The notes under the pieces: model-generated | What the model was told of the DNA's origin: nothing | Database searches by the model: none | Seen by the model: only the letters and a program-made list of their open reading frames with translations | Program-made: the position numbers and the translations under genes | Source: Gentiana macrophylla | Lineage: Eukaryota; Streptophyta; Magnoliopsida; Gentianales; Gentianaceae | DNA length: 64,000 nt | Direction: 5' to 3' | NCBI GenBank assembly: GCA_026214975.1 | Contig: CM047806.1 | Coordinates: 5,307,822 to 5,371,821 of the forward strand | Shown here: positions 10,560 to 23,031 of the stretch, in pieces | Layout: every line of letters starts with the position of its first letter | Numbering within the stretch: the stretch's first letter is position 1

Positions 10560-12470
10560 ATCTGATCTCTAGCTAAACCTTTTGTACGCGGATCCGCGAG
10601 ATTCTCCTTCGACCTTATATAATCGATGGAAATCACATCATTAGAGATCGATTATTTAATGGTATTGTGTCTACGGCGTATGTGTCGAGACTTACCATTA
10701 TACACACTACTATGTGCCCTTCATATAGTCAACTTACTATCGCAGTTGTATGTCGATGATAGCGACCACTAGTATGGAATATCCTCAAGGAAATTCCTAA
10801 GCCATTCGGCGTCTACTCCAACCTTATACAAGGCTATAAACTCGCCTTCCATTGTGGAATGAGCTATGCACGTTGGTCTTGTAGACTTCCAAGACACAAC
10901 ACCACCACCAATAGTGAATAAGCATCCACTGGTGGACTTCGAATCTTTCGTATCGGATATCCAGTTGGCATCACACTATCCTTCTAATACTGCCGGATAT
11001 CTCATATATCGTAATCCCGCACTCATAGCGCACTTTATGTACCTCAACGACCTATTTAAGGCTTTCCAATGGTTGTGATCTCGGATTCTTGGTGAACCTA
11101 CTCATTTTATTCATCGCACATGCTAAGTCCGGTGGTGTACAAATGGTTATGTACATCGACTTCCGATCACTTGAGAATATCTCGGTTGATCCACACAGTT
11201 CACCTTTATTCTTAATTAGGTCAAGTGAAGTGCTCACTTTGGACTTTTATCAAAGACATTAAATCTTTCCAAACAGACTCAATATAATGAGTTTGTCACT
11301 ACAAGTCCATCAAATAGTCAGAGAACTTACTCCCTAGTATCAAATCGGCAACTCCTGTGTCCTTCACATCGAAGTTCCTTGCCAAAGATCCTTTCCGTAT
11401 TCATGATACTCTCACGAGTACTTCCCATTATCAGCATGCCATAGACATACTATCACACAGGTGTGTTCTTCATGTCGACATATATATGTCCTACCCACTT
11501 GACAACATGACATTGTCAAACTTGATATGCCGTTGCTCTAGCTATTATTCGAGCCACAGAGAGACTTAACAAGTCCACACACCTTACTCTCTTGTCCTAG
11601 AACTATGAACCCATCGGGTTGTTCCAAGTACATCTCTTCTCCAACTCACCACAAACATCCAGTTGATGGATTTTCAGGTTATAGTCTCCAGCTATACCGA
11701 TGAGAACCCTTATATAAGTACTTCTCATAACTGGTGAGTAAGAAGTCAAGGCCTACCAATAAATCCATCAATCTTTAACTTCTTCTTGAAGATCCACTTG
11801 GAAACCAATCAACTTCCAAGTGTGGTTTTGCATGACAGATTTTATTTCACTACATATAGCTTCTTTCCAGAAAGGAGCTTATGGACTTGACATTGCCTCT
11901 GCATATGTCCTGGGTTCATTTTCTACCACATAGGTCAAAAAATCATGAGCAAAGGACTTTGGAGTCCTAGCCTTTACACTACAACGAAGCTCCTCAAGTT
12001 CTTGAGGATGACACTCTTCTTCAGACTCACATGTCCGCTTACTCAAGCTTGATTCTTCTTTTCCTTATATTGAAAAAGATCTTCAAGGAACACACATTCT
12101 TAGACTCGATGATGACATGTTCATGTACATCATTGATATCTGATTTATGCACCAAAAACAATGGGCACTAATGATTTTAGGTCCTATTTCTACTTGCTTT
12201 GGTTTAGGCACTTCTACCTTAGCCAAACACCCCCATATTTCCAAGAATTTGTAGCTAGACCTCGGTCTTTCCACAACTCATGCGGGGTGTCATCCTTCTT
12301 CTTTAAAGGGATCTTGGTCAGAATGAATTTCGCTGAAAGGGCAGCTCCCCCCACAAGTTCTGACGTAAACCCGAACTCATTAACATAGCATCCATCAACT
12401 CTTTAAGAGTTTGGTTCTTGCGTCTAGCATTACCGTTTAGTAGAGGTGTGTATGGTATAGTTGTTTGATG
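10560..12470 (-). pseudogene. copia-2 pol remnant: integrase C-terminus, RT, RNase H
   Basis: Pieces of a copia polyprotein are readable on the minus strand. At 12083-12274 there is an integrase-downstream block with IWGCLAKVEVPKPKQ, nearly the same as in copia-3. RT remnants lie at about 11.0-12.0 kb. Near 10.78-10.87 kb there is an RNase H piece of the [10 protein letters not shown] type. The frames are scattered by stops and shifts, so no functional product is possible. The best guide is alignment with 42.57-44.67 kb. Confidence 0.65.
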
Positions 12471-12479
12471 AATAATGCC

Positions 12480-13777
12480 GGGCCCTTAGCAAGACTCATG
12501 AAACAATACATCATATCCACTATCACAATCACTACAGATGCGTCTCATCCGTTTGCTATGTTTATTATCACCGTCATTCTGACAACCTTCAAGGCATCAC
12601 AAGCCTTATCTTCGCTTTCCAGCCTTTAATCATCATAATATTTGGTGTTATGGTCAATAAAAGTAACAAGATACTTTTATCACCTCTAGTTTACACAAAT
12701 CTAGAGGTTTTGTGTTCCTTTCTACCGGTCAACCGGTGAGTTAGCCAACATGGCTTCAACACATATTAGACACTTGTGATGAGGATCAAATTTCAAATTT
12801 GGTAACAACACCATGTTCATCAATAGACGAACAAATTTGAAAATTTGCAATTCCTAGTCATAGTGTCACAAGCAAATTACTCAAGCATGTAAGCAATTCT
12901 TAAAGCCAATCTCAATGGCTATATACGGAGCATCACTTTGTGCTCAACAGACAGTTTCACTGTCATTATACTGATCAATCCGGTTTGATCATTCAAAGCA
13001 TTATTCGTTGCACCACCGAATTTTTCCAACCAAGGGATGAGATAAACCGGTCACCGATGCTACTTCTAGTGATACAACAGGCATGTGCACTTGTGTCATA
13101 CAAAACACAGTCACGTTTTGGATTCACCTCGGTGTATCCTTTCATTTCTGTTCAGCGAATAGAAGATAGACATGATTACCATATCCAATACAACTGTAAC
13201 AAGACAAGTAAGCACATTGGTAAACCAATTTAGTGAATCTTTGTTTGACTCACGAATATCAAACTTAAGTATGGCTCAACACATGAAAAGAAAACAAACA
13301 AATTTGCAGCAAAGTTATAGGACCAGTGCAAATATATTTCTGATATCATAAAAAGGTCACAATAAATCGCCGACCTTCAAAACCGTGGACGACATGCAAA
13401 ATTATTTATTGTTATGATTTTTTTTTTTTTTTTCCTCTCTACAAATTGGTTTAGTCGGCCAAGACAACCAATATTAACTAAACAGCACCTTAGTCGACAT
13501 ATCTACCAAACTCTAGCAAACTTAATGAGTAAGTTAGAGATAATTACATATCACACTAACTTATACGCTATATCACCATCAAAAGGAGATGATACAACAA
13601 GTTTCCTTAACACAAAGATTCCGTTGGGAATATAGTCACTTGCGCATGCAATATCACCTTTTTTTTTCCCAAACTGACTCTCATATCAAGCAATATCACC
13701 TTTTTTTTTCCCGAAAAGGAATATAGTCACTTGCACATGCGCAACGTTTGCATCTAAGTACTATATATTAATTTTAA
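12480..13777 (-). other. copia-2 interior upstream of pol, no domain recognised
   Basis: By position this should hold integrase, protease and gag, but I recognise none. Near 12.64-12.73 kb there is weak similarity to the integrase-core region of copia-3 at 46.5 kb. A T18 run lies at about 13417-13434, and a short block (GCAATATCACC plus T-run) is duplicated at about 13649 and 13691. Confidence 0.4.
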
Positions 13778-13948
13778 GAGTGGTGCTAGAAGGCGTCCAG
13801 TGTCTTTGTAACGGTGTCTTGTAGCGGTGATCTTCGATTCGTTGATGATCGCGAGATCTAGATGATCATCTAGATCTCAAGATGCATCAACGTGAAAGAT
13901 CATCTGCAAGACACCGCCATAACACACCTGATGCAAGTAGCATTGCTG
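13778..13948. mobile_element. Foldback Mutator-type MITE
   Basis: The 171-bp element can fold almost end to end: GGTGTCTTGTAGCGGTGATC in the left half pairs with the right half (about 13884-13915), centred on GATGATCATC near 13862. The perfect 9-bp duplication TAATTTTAA (13769-13777 and 13949-13957) is the length typical of Mutator-like insertions. No coding capacity. It sits in the copia-2 interior. Confidence 0.85.
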
Positions 13949-14065
13949 TAATTTTAATTGTCCCTGCTTTATTTTCTTTCTTCGGCGCACGTCCCACTAA
14001 ATGTACCCAAAGAAATCAAAGTAATCCATAGCAAGAAAATCCACGTATTAAGCACATAACAATAT

Positions 14066-15995
14066 TGTAGCGCGTTAGGATCTGGCGCTTTATCCGAAAT
14101 CGACGTTCGGCGCTCATATAAAAATAAAATTTAATTCATTTATATATGTAAGCCTACAATCAATACAATCAAAGTGCGCGGAATTTAATGCTCGGGTAAT
14201 AAATATCCATAAAGATACTAGAATACGAAAAGATACTAAAAGCTGAACGTGTATCAAAACATACAACGGAAGTCCCTCGAAAGTCCAAACGAAACGCTAT
14301 GAAATAAGAAATAATGATGAACACACGTCATCCCAAAGTACTATGAACAAAGTATATAAAACAGTGCAACATCGTCAATGTAAACAAAAGTGCAAGAATG
14401 AAATATCAAGCTCAGAGATCCTCCTCAGGGACATACTCCTCGAAATACTCGTACTCCTGTTCGCCTTCTCACCCCCAAGCACATATAACAAAAACATGCA
14501 CAAGGGGTAAGTATATAATACTCAGTAAAGAAGAGAAGTACGTTTAAGCTTAGAATATAAGGTTTATTATTATTAGAGTTCTATCAAAGGCAAGACAGAC
14601 TCGATTCTACGCATAAAGGTTACATCTCCCAATATGCCTAAACTGTAACTACTTAGCTTATCTTTGTTACAACATGCTATCAAGGTGGAACGTGACATAT
14701 TGAAATCTTCAGGATACAATAACCCCGGAACGTATTGAAATCTTCAGGATACAATAACCGGTTCCGATAGTATGAACATACGGCGATGCCTATAGGCCTG
14801 CGCAGCCGATAGGACACTCACTTTGTCTCTGTCTGCTCATACATCACGCTATAGATCTTCAGGATCTACCCAAGACCACATGGTGTTTAATCTTTTATCT
14901 AGCAAGTTGTGTTGTATTAGGTGATTAACTAACCATCCTAGTTCATTTAGATAACACATCCTTACTGACACCACTCATCATGATCAAGAACCAATTCTAA
15001 ACTTAAATAAGCTTTAAAGGTGTTATAATATAATAGTAGTACATTTATAAAGGTTTAAGGTTGATTAAACAACCCTAAATGATATTCAAAGCCAACTTAA
15101 ACAAGTGGGAGACCCGGCTCCAGGTAGACGCCCGTCTGATGGACCAGACGCCCGTCTGAAGGCTCTGGACGCTCGTCCAAAATAGTGGACGCCCGTCCAG
15201 ACATCCCCTTTCAATCCTGTATCAAAATCTGCACCTCAGACGCCCGTCCGAGGTTTCCAGACCTTCGTCAAGGTTGGACGCCCGCCCGTAAAACCAGGAC
15301 TTCGTCCGACTCGGGAATTTTAAAATCAAACGCGATCCTTCATCGTTTTCCTTCGATTTTCAATTAAAACCCAATCTTTCTTAACCTAATCGTGTCGAAA
15401 TAATCTACCATCCATACCAAAACCTCAACCATCTCATAGACATCAATTTAACGTAATTTAAGTCCCCAAAACAACAAGAATCAACACAAAATACCACATA
15501 TCCAAAAAGCGAAACGTAAGGGTTTCTCCCACCGATGCAGCCCGAAACCGATCCGAAATTCAGCAAAAATCTGCAGCTTTGGTAACCAAACCGATATCAA
15601 AACGATCCTTGTTATTCCACAATTCTCCGCTTCAAACGGAACTACAAACGGTGAAGTATCGAACCGGAATTAGCAAAAGTCTTATTCTTCTCTACCCTTG
15701 CTCTCAACAGGCGCCTCTCCTTTTTTTTTTAACGTACAAAGCAAAAACTGAAACTCCCTTTTGATTAATGGGAGGTTATTTCCAAATAATAACCTCTCCA
15801 CTAATTAATCTTGTGGTTAACACCCTAATATTCCATAAAAATACCAATCAGCCCTAAATCTACATATATATATATATACATACTGCATTATATATATATA
15901 CATAAATAAAATACTTAAATTCCATACAGAATAAATATAATATTTCGTTCTCGCAAATTGACACGTCGCTTACTTTCCGAGAATCGAATATTACA
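14066..15995 (-). repeat. 3' LTR of the chromovirus
   Basis: It matches 21006-22940 along its whole length. Bases 15115-15310 hold a cluster of quasi-palindromes built on GACG-CC-CGTC, such as CAGACGCCCGTCTG and TGGACGCCCGTCCA. The plus-strand left end (TGTAGCGCGTTAGG) differs from its partner by several substitutions. Confidence 0.92.
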
Positions 15996-16006
15996 TTCCT
16001 CCCCTT
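15996..16006 (-). promoter_or_regulatory. Polypurine tract of the chromovirus
   Basis: On the minus strand AAGGGGAGGAA directly precedes the 3' LTR, the expected site for plus-strand DNA priming. Confidence 0.8.
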
Positions 16007-16069
16007 AAGAGGAGTTTAGTCCTCGAAACTTGAACATACAGTAAATCCGAAACTCCGGAAATTCGTTGA

Positions 16070-17484
16070 TCATATCACCTCAACTTCCCAAGTTGCTTCT
16101 CTCAGTGTATGATTGCTCCACTGAACAAGAACCAACTGAACCATCTTTCTCTTAATCATCTTTTCCTTCCTGTTCAGAATCTTAATCGGCTTTTCATCAT
16201 AAGCGAGGTTGTCCTGAAGTATCTCTGGATCCACTGTAGACTCAACCTCTGTCTTCGTCAAACACTTCTTCAACATTGAAACATGGAAGACGTTGTGAAC
16301 TCTGGACATAGACTCTGGCAACTGAAGTCTATAGGCTAGAGGTCCAATCCTCTCCAGAATTTCAAAAGGTCCAACATACCTCGGGCTCAACTTTCCTTTC
16401 TGACCAAAACGCTTTACTCCTCTCATTGGTGATGCCTTCAAGTAAACACGGTCACCAACCTCAAACTCAAGCGGTCTCCGTCTGACATCTGCCCAACTTT
16501 TCTGCCTATCTTGAGCTATCTGCAGATTCTTCTTCACTAACTGAACTCTCTCTTTGGCTTGCTCAACCAACTCTGGCCCCGTAAGCTGTTTCTCCCCAAC
16601 ATCGTCCCAAAACAAAGGCGTCCTGCATCTTCTACCATACAAAGCTTCAAACGGTGGCATGCCTATGCTCGCGTGATAACTGTTGTTGTAAGCAAACTCT
16701 GCAGAATCGGTAGATAATCTACCCAAGATCCGCCTCCTCCAAGACACATGCTCTAAGCATATCCTCAAGTGTCTGGATAGTCCTCTCAGATCGACCATCT
16801 GTCTGCGAGGATGGAACGTTGTACTCAAATCCAACCCGGTACCAAAAGCCTCCTATAAGCTCGCCAAAACCGATCGACGAACCTCGAATCCCGATCGAAA
16901 CAATGGAGACGGAACTCCATGAAGCTTCACTATATTGTCCATATATAGTTCCGTCATCCTTGCCAAGGGCATATTCATCTTGAAAGGCAAGAAATGAGCC
17001 GACTTGGTTAATCTATCAACGATCACCCAAATAGAATCATGTCCACCCTTCGCCTTAGGTAAACTCGAAATAAAGTCCATGGTGATCTTTTCCCATTTCC
17101 ATTCGGGATATCTAATGACTTAAGCATCCCGCCTGGCTTCCTATGTTCAGCTTTCACTCTCTGACAGACGTCACACTCAGAAACAAACTTAGCAATCTCT
17201 AGCTTCATCGAGGGCCACCAAAATCTTTCTTTCAAATCCCGGTACATCTTGGTAGAACCCGGATGCACTGCAAAAGCAATCTTGTGTGCTTCTTCCATAA
17301 CTCTCCGTCTCAAATCTCCAACATTAGGCACACAGAGACGATCCTGATACCACAGATTTCCATTCTGATCCAACACATAGCCAACTGTAGGCTTCTCTCT
17401 TGCAACTCTGTTCAAATCAACCAAAACTGCATCTTCGTCTTGCTTTGCTCTGATCTCATCCATCAACTCTGATCTAGCCAACAA
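16070..17484 (-). pseudogene. Integrase with chromodomain-like C-terminus
   Basis: Three frames together give a chromovirus integrase. Bases 17023-17484 carry the HHCC zinc domain (FAVHPGSTKMYRD, WWP, CDVCQRVKAEH). Bases 16853-17080 carry the start of the catalytic core (FISSLPKAKGG, VDRLTKSAHFLP). Bases 16070-16834 carry FAYNNSYHASIGMPPFEALY and the GPY/F-type module (YVGPFEILERIG). The end (LVQWSNHTLREATWE) resembles the Tekay-type chromodomain that targets chromatin. Frame breaks near 16.84 and 17.05 kb disrupt the core. Confidence 0.9.
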
Positions 17485-17506
17485 CGGTGCTGCAAACTGA
17501 CGGTCC

Positions 17507-18852
17507 TCAATCGATCAAATCGCTAAAGCGCAGGTCATCAACCCTTGCCGTGATAGCCTCAACACTGGGCTCTAGAACCACTGGTTTCCTGCTCAAGGCA
17601 TCTGCTACTACATTTGCCTTTCCCGGATGGTACTGAATGTCCAAGTCATAATCCTTCACGAACTCTAGCCATCTCCGCTGCCTCATATTCAAACTCTCTG
17701 GGTGAAGAAATACCTTAAACTCTTGTGGTCGGTGAAGATTCTAGCCTTGACTCCATCTGAGATAGTGCCTCCAAATCTTCAATGCGAAAACCACTGCTGC
17801 CAACTCTAAGTCATGTGTGGGATAGTTCTTCTCATGTACTTTCAATTGCCTGGATGCATAGGCAATGACCTTTCCTCCTTGCATCAACACACAACCTAGA
17901 CCCTGGCCTGAAGCGTCGGTGTAGACATCATAATCATCGAACACCTCGGGTACCGCCAATCACGGTCTTGTGAGTTAACTTTGTCCTTTAACAACTCAAA
18001 TGCTAACTCACACTCGGGTGTCCAATCAAACTTGGTGTTCTTACGTGTAAGTCCGGTGAGTGGAGTAGCTATCCTTGCGAAATTCTTCACGAACTTTTCA
18101 GTAGTAACCACCAAACCTAAAGCTCGACCTCTGGCGTAGTCGGTGTAGGCCAACTCTTAATCGCCTCAATCTTGGTGGATCAACTGAATGCCATCACCGA
18201 AATGACATGACCCAAGAAGCTCACTTGGTCCAACCAAAAGTCACACTTGGAAAACTTTGCATACAATCGCTCCTTCTTCAACGCGTTTCCAAAACAATCC
18301 GTAGATGTTCCTCATGCTCCGCCTCATCCCTAAAGTATACCAAAATATCATCAATGAAGACAATCACAAACTTATCTAGGTAAGGCATGAAGACCACTGC
18401 ATCAAATCCATAAATGGATGGAGCATTAGTGAGTCCAAAAGGCATAACAAGGAACTCATAATGTCCATATCTAGTCATTGAATCTTTGTCTTCGAATATC
18501 CGCCACTTTAACTTTTAAGCGATGGTAGCTCGACCGCAAATCAATCTTTGAAAACACTTTCCGACCCGCAGAATCGATTGAGCGGATCATCTATCCTCGG
18601 TAGTGGGTACTTATTCTTGATAGTCAGATTGTTCAAAGCCCTGTAGTCAATACACATCCGCATGCTGCCATTCTTCTTCTTCACAAACAAAACTGGTGCT
18701 CCCCAAGGTGAAGTACTAGGCTGAATGATGTTCCTTTCTAACATCTCCTTGAGTTGGGCCTTCAACTCCTTCAATTCAGCCGGTGCCATCTCTGTATGGT
18801 GCCTTGGCTTGGCCCGGTGCCGCCACAGGACTAATCTGGATCTCAAACTCAA
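17507..18852 (-). pseudogene. Reverse transcriptase and RNase H of the chromovirus
   Basis: RT is readable at 18541-18852 ([28 protein letters not shown]) and 18278-18478 ([10 protein letters not shown] and the catalytic FIDDILVY). RNase H follows at 17741-18153 ([33 protein letters not shown]) and the connection to integrase at 17507-17692 (HPGKANVVADALSRKP). At least four frame breaks separate the pieces. Residues of the RT and RNase H active sites are present within the fragments. Confidence 0.92.
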
Positions 18853-19071
18853 TGGCCCCTGCCTGCATGTTCCCCTGGCAACTCATCCGGAAAAACCTCT
18901 GGATAATCTCTGACCACTCTAGTATCTTCCAACTTAGGCTTTGCTTGTTCCACATCCACTGCGTATAACAAGTAGCCCTCACATCCTTTTCGACATGCCT
19001 CGATGGCCTTGATCTGCTGAAATGATAGGATGTCTCTTCTTGCTTGGCCTGTAAGCGCCTCTCGATAAGTC

Positions 19072-19400
19072 TTATCTCGCTTTCCCGGGACTCAAAGTAA
19101 CTCTCTTGGCCCTACAATCTAAGTGAACATAATTCTTGGATAGCCGGCCTATCCCAAGAATCGCATCAAAGTCTGAGAAATCCATAACCGTGAAGTCACT
19201 CTTACACTGATAAGGTCCAACCTGAACATCCACTTGTGGTATCCTCTTAACCACCTTATTTACCTTGCCTAGGGGTGTAACAATCTCCATAGTATCTCTC
19301 AAATGCTCCATAGGTAAATCTAGTTTCTTAGCAATCCTAGAGGACACAAAGGTGGTTGAAGCTCTGTATCAAATAAGGCCACGACTACTAGATTGCCTAC
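19072..19400 (-). pseudogene. Aspartic protease of the chromovirus, frameshifted at the active site
   Basis: The frame at 19072-19347 holds the protease flap and the second half (VDVQVGPYQCKSDFTVMDFS, DAILGIGRL). Just upstream, near 19361-19375, the sequence reads LFDT and then loses frame where the catalytic DTGAS is expected, consistent with a 1-bp deletion. The protein would act in processing of the Gag-Pol polyprotein. Confidence 0.8.
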
Positions 19401-19611
19401 TCTTATCATACCTATCATGCATTTGTCCGATTAACTAAAATTACAACATGTTCCAAGCATGCTATAAATAACTCAAAAGAACAAAATCAAACATAAAAGG
19501 TACGAGATCACATCATCCTCTGGCTCAAACTCTCGGCATCCATAGCAAACATCCGCACTTGCTTACTTGGACTCGCTCGCTAGGTCGACTGCTCGAGCAG
19601 CGCTACCTGCG

Positions 19612-20906
19612 TGGACAATTCTCGAGTAATGACCCCGCTGGCCACAAAAGAAACAACCTGAGGTAGTGGTGGCCTATTTGCCGGTGGAGCGCCAACCGGT
19701 GGTCTAGCCGCGGTGGCTTTGATCATTGATGGGGCACCAACCGGTGGTCTAATCGCTGTCTGTGCGGGAAACCTCTGAGCGAATCGCCGCTGCTGGAGCC
19801 CTCCGCCTTCGCTCGACTTGTTTCAAAGCTTTTATTATTACCAACAACCACTGTAGCTCTCTTCCCGAAAGTCTCGACTTCCAAGGCTTTATTCAATAGC
19901 TCCGCCATATTCCTTCTTTGTAAAGCCTAGCATGCCCGATCAATCCCATATGCCAAACCGCCCTTGTAACGGGCCATTTTTCGTTCTTCCACTTGCATCA
20001 ACTCCGGATAAAATCTCCTAACTCATTGAACCGATTTGTGTCTTTGGGACACTTTGTCATGTGATTACCTTGTTCAAGTTTTAAATCGATCGCTTTTTCT
20101 CGCTTGTACCGTTGCCGGAAAGTACTCGTTGTAGAACATGGCTTTGAAAGCCGCCCAATCTGTGACCTTACCGTTGCTACTCTGAACTGCATCTATCCAA
20201 GACTCGGCTGAACCTAAAAGAAAACCGACCGCTAACTGGGCCATCTCTGTCTCAGGAACACCTATATTCCTACACGATTTCTCAAAACTTCTGATCCATT
20301 CCTCAGCCTTGGTATGTTCCACATTCCCATAAAAATCTTGCATACGGTTTCTTCTCAGCCTAGTGTGCCAATCTACTGGTGGTGCTGACTCAACAACCGG
20401 CCTAAGCTGGTGGGTAAACCGGAGGGTAACCATAGGGTATCTCGCTTCTTCTTTGAACCGGTGGCTGAAAAGGCCGATAGACCGGGAATGACCAAAGGGT
20501 ACTGCGGGTCATTCTTCGATAGTAATACGGAACTGATGCTCACTGATATGGAGGATACACTGGTAGTGCGCGGAGGATACGGCGGAGGGTACTGTGGGTG
20601 CTGAAAACTATCTTGGGGATAGCTCTTTGTAGTGCTGTGTCATTGGTGGTGGATAAACAACCGCCCCTCTCTTTGAAACCGCCCCGACCTGGGTTGATAC
20701 GAAAAAGGCCAAAGTGACGCTGCATGGTTAACCACAGTGGAGGAGGTGGTGGTGGAGCTCGATCTTTGAACTCCGCCCGGCTCGGTGTGGTGTAGTAGTG
20801 TGCGAGGCGGCGGTGACAAATCTGCGACGACCCCTAGAGGTTTCACCCCTCTCAGATGTCTGATTACCAAGAGCCAAAGTCCTCGATCTTGTGTTTCTAC
20901 TCATCC
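19612..20906 (-). pseudogene. Gag of the chromovirus with broken zinc knuckle
   Basis: The likely start is the Met near 20904, followed by a basic, Ser/Arg-rich N-terminus. Bases 20074-20433 carry the retrotransposon Gag core (EWIRSFEKSCRNIGVPE, SWIDAVQSS, FNNEYFP-like). Near 19612-19657 a CCHC knuckle reads CFFCGQRGHYS but the last Cys is lost through a frameshift. Gag would form the particle shell and bind RNA. Several frame breaks make it non-functional as written. Confidence 0.8.
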
Positions 20907-20991
20907 TGACAACCAAGAGAACCAGAGTGTTACTAAGGATCTAAAGATAAGATTGAGTTAAACTCAAGAATAGAAGCCTAAGGAACACGTA

Positions 20992-21003
20992 TCTCTGATA
21001 CCA
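20992..21003 (-). promoter_or_regulatory. Primer-binding site, initiator tRNA-Met type
   Basis: On the minus strand TGGTATCAGAGA begins 2 nt after the 5' LTR end. It matches the usual 12-nt plant site complementary to initiator tRNA-Met. Confidence 0.9.
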
Positions 21004-21005
21004 AC

Positions 21006-22940
21006 TGTAACGCCCCGTTCCCGGATACCGAGCCCTTATCCGGAATACGACGTTGCTCGCACATATAAGAATAAAATTTAATTCATTTATATATGTAAGC
21101 CTACAATCAATACAATCAAAGTGCGTGAATTTAATGCTCGGGTAATAAATATCCATAAAGATACTAGAATACGAAAAGATACTAAAAGCTGAACGTGTAT
21201 CAAAACATACAACGGAAGTCCCTCGAAAGTCCAAACGAAACGCTATGAAATAAGAAATAATGATGAACACACGTCATCCCAAAGTACTATGAACAAAGTA
21301 TATAAAACAGTGCAACATCGTCAATGTAAACAAAAGTGCAAGAATGAAATATCAAGCTCAGAGATCCTCCTCAGGGACATACTCCTCGAAATACTCGTAC
21401 TCTGTTCGCTTTCTCACCCCAAGCACATATAACAAAAACATGCACAAGGGGTAAGTATATAATACTCAAGAAAGAAGAGAAGAAACGTTTAAGCTTAGAA
21501 TATAAGGTTTATTATTATTAGAGTTCTATCAAAGGCAAGACAGACTCGATTCTACGCATAAAGGTTACATCTCCCAATATGCCTAAATCAGAACTACTTA
21601 GCTTATCTTTGTTACAACATGCTATCAAGGTGGAACGTGACATATTGAAATCTTCAGATACAATAACCCCGGAACGTATTGAAATCTTGAGGATACAATA
21701 ACCGGTTCCGATAGTATGAACATACTGGCGATGCCTATAGGCTGCAGCCGATAGGACACTCACTTTGTCTGTCTGTTCATACATCACGCTATAGATCTTC
21801 AGGATCTACCCAAGACCACATGGTGTTTAATCTTTTATCTAGCAAGTTGTGTTGTATTAGGTGATTAACTAACCATCCTAGTTCATTTAGATAACACATC
21901 CTTCATCGACACCACTCATCATGATCAAGAACCAATTCTAAACTTAAATAAGCTTTAAAGGTGTTATAATATAATAGTAGTACATTTATAAAGGTTTAAG
22001 GTTGATTAAACAACCCTAAATGATATTCGAAAGCCAACTTAAACAAGTGGGAGACCCGGCTCAGGTGGACGCCCGTCGATGGACCAGGCGCCCGTCTGAA
22101 GGCTCACGGGACGCTCGTCCAAAATAGTGGGACGCCCGCCCGGACATCCCCTTTCAATCTCAGTATCAAAATCTGCACCTCAGGCGCCCGTCCGAGGTTT
22201 CAGACGCTTCGTCAAGGTTGGACGCCCGTCGTAAAACCGGACGCTTTCGTCCGACTCGGGAATTTTAAAAGCAAACGCGATCCTTCATCGTTTTCCTTCG
22301 ATTTTCAATTAAAACCCAATCTTTCTTAACCTAATCGTGTCGAAATAATCTACCATCCATACCAAAACCTCAACCATCTCATAGACATCAATTTAACGTA
22401 ATTTAAGTCCCCAAAACAACAAGAATCAACACAAAATACCACATATCAAAAAATCGAAACGTAAGGGTTTCTCCTTACGATGCAGCCTTTAAAACCGATC
22501 CGAAATTCAGCAAAAATCTGCAGCTTTGGTAACCAAACTGATATCAAAACGATCCTTGTTATTCCACAATTCTCCTGCTTCAAACGGAACTACAAACGGT
22601 GAAGTATCGAACCGGGAATTAGCAAAAGTCTTCTTCTTCTCTACCCTTGCTCTCAACAGGCGCCTCTCCTTTTTTTTTTAACGTACAAAGCAAAAACTGA
22701 AACTCCCTTTTGATTAATGGGAGGTTATTTCCAAATAATAACCTCTCCACTAATTAATCTTGTGGTTAACACCCTAATATTCCATAAAAATACCAATCAG
22801 CCCCAAATCTACATATATATACATACTCGCATTATATATATATACATAAATAAAATACTTAAATTCCATACAGAATAAATATAATATTTCGTTCTCGCAA
22901 ATTGACACGTCTGCCCTTTCCCGAGAATCGGAATATTACA
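21006..22940 (-). repeat. 5' LTR of the chromovirus
   Basis: On the minus strand it runs TGTAATATTCCGATTCTC to GGGGCGTTACA. The palindrome cluster is at about 22066-22255. The differences from the 3' copy cluster in that GC-rich array and include many 1-3 base indels, while the AT-rich parts are almost identical. Confidence 0.92.
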
Positions 22941-22945
22941 AATAT

Positions 22946-23031
22946 ATAGTCCCAATTTGTGCACAGCGAAAAGTATAGATGAACACAATTGAACAGATCC
23001 AAAACACACGAATCACAATTTGTCTTAAGCT
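22946..23031 (-). other. copia-2 leader with unusual primer site
   Basis: This is the copia-2 sequence between the chromovirus insertion and the copia-2 5' LTR. At 23016-23029 the minus strand reads CTTAAGACAAATTG, 2 nt from the LTR end, where a primer site belongs. It does not match initiator tRNA-Met. It is the exact complement of an LTR segment of the same transcript (23266-23279). Confidence 0.7.

Larger units (their letters stand above)
14066..22940 (-). mobile_element. Complete Ty3/gypsy chromovirus (Tekay/Del-like)
   Basis: LTRs of 1.93 kb (14066-15995 and 21006-22940) flank gag and pol on the minus strand. The perfect duplication AATAT (14061-14065 and 22941-22945) shows a single intact insertion into copia-2. 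Primer site TGGTATCAGAGA and purine tract are in place. Domain order is Gag, zinc knuckle, protease, RT, RNase H, integrase, then a C-terminal chromodomain-like segment, which points to the Tekay/Del clade. The frame is broken many times, so the copy is not autonomous as written. Confidence 0.95.
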
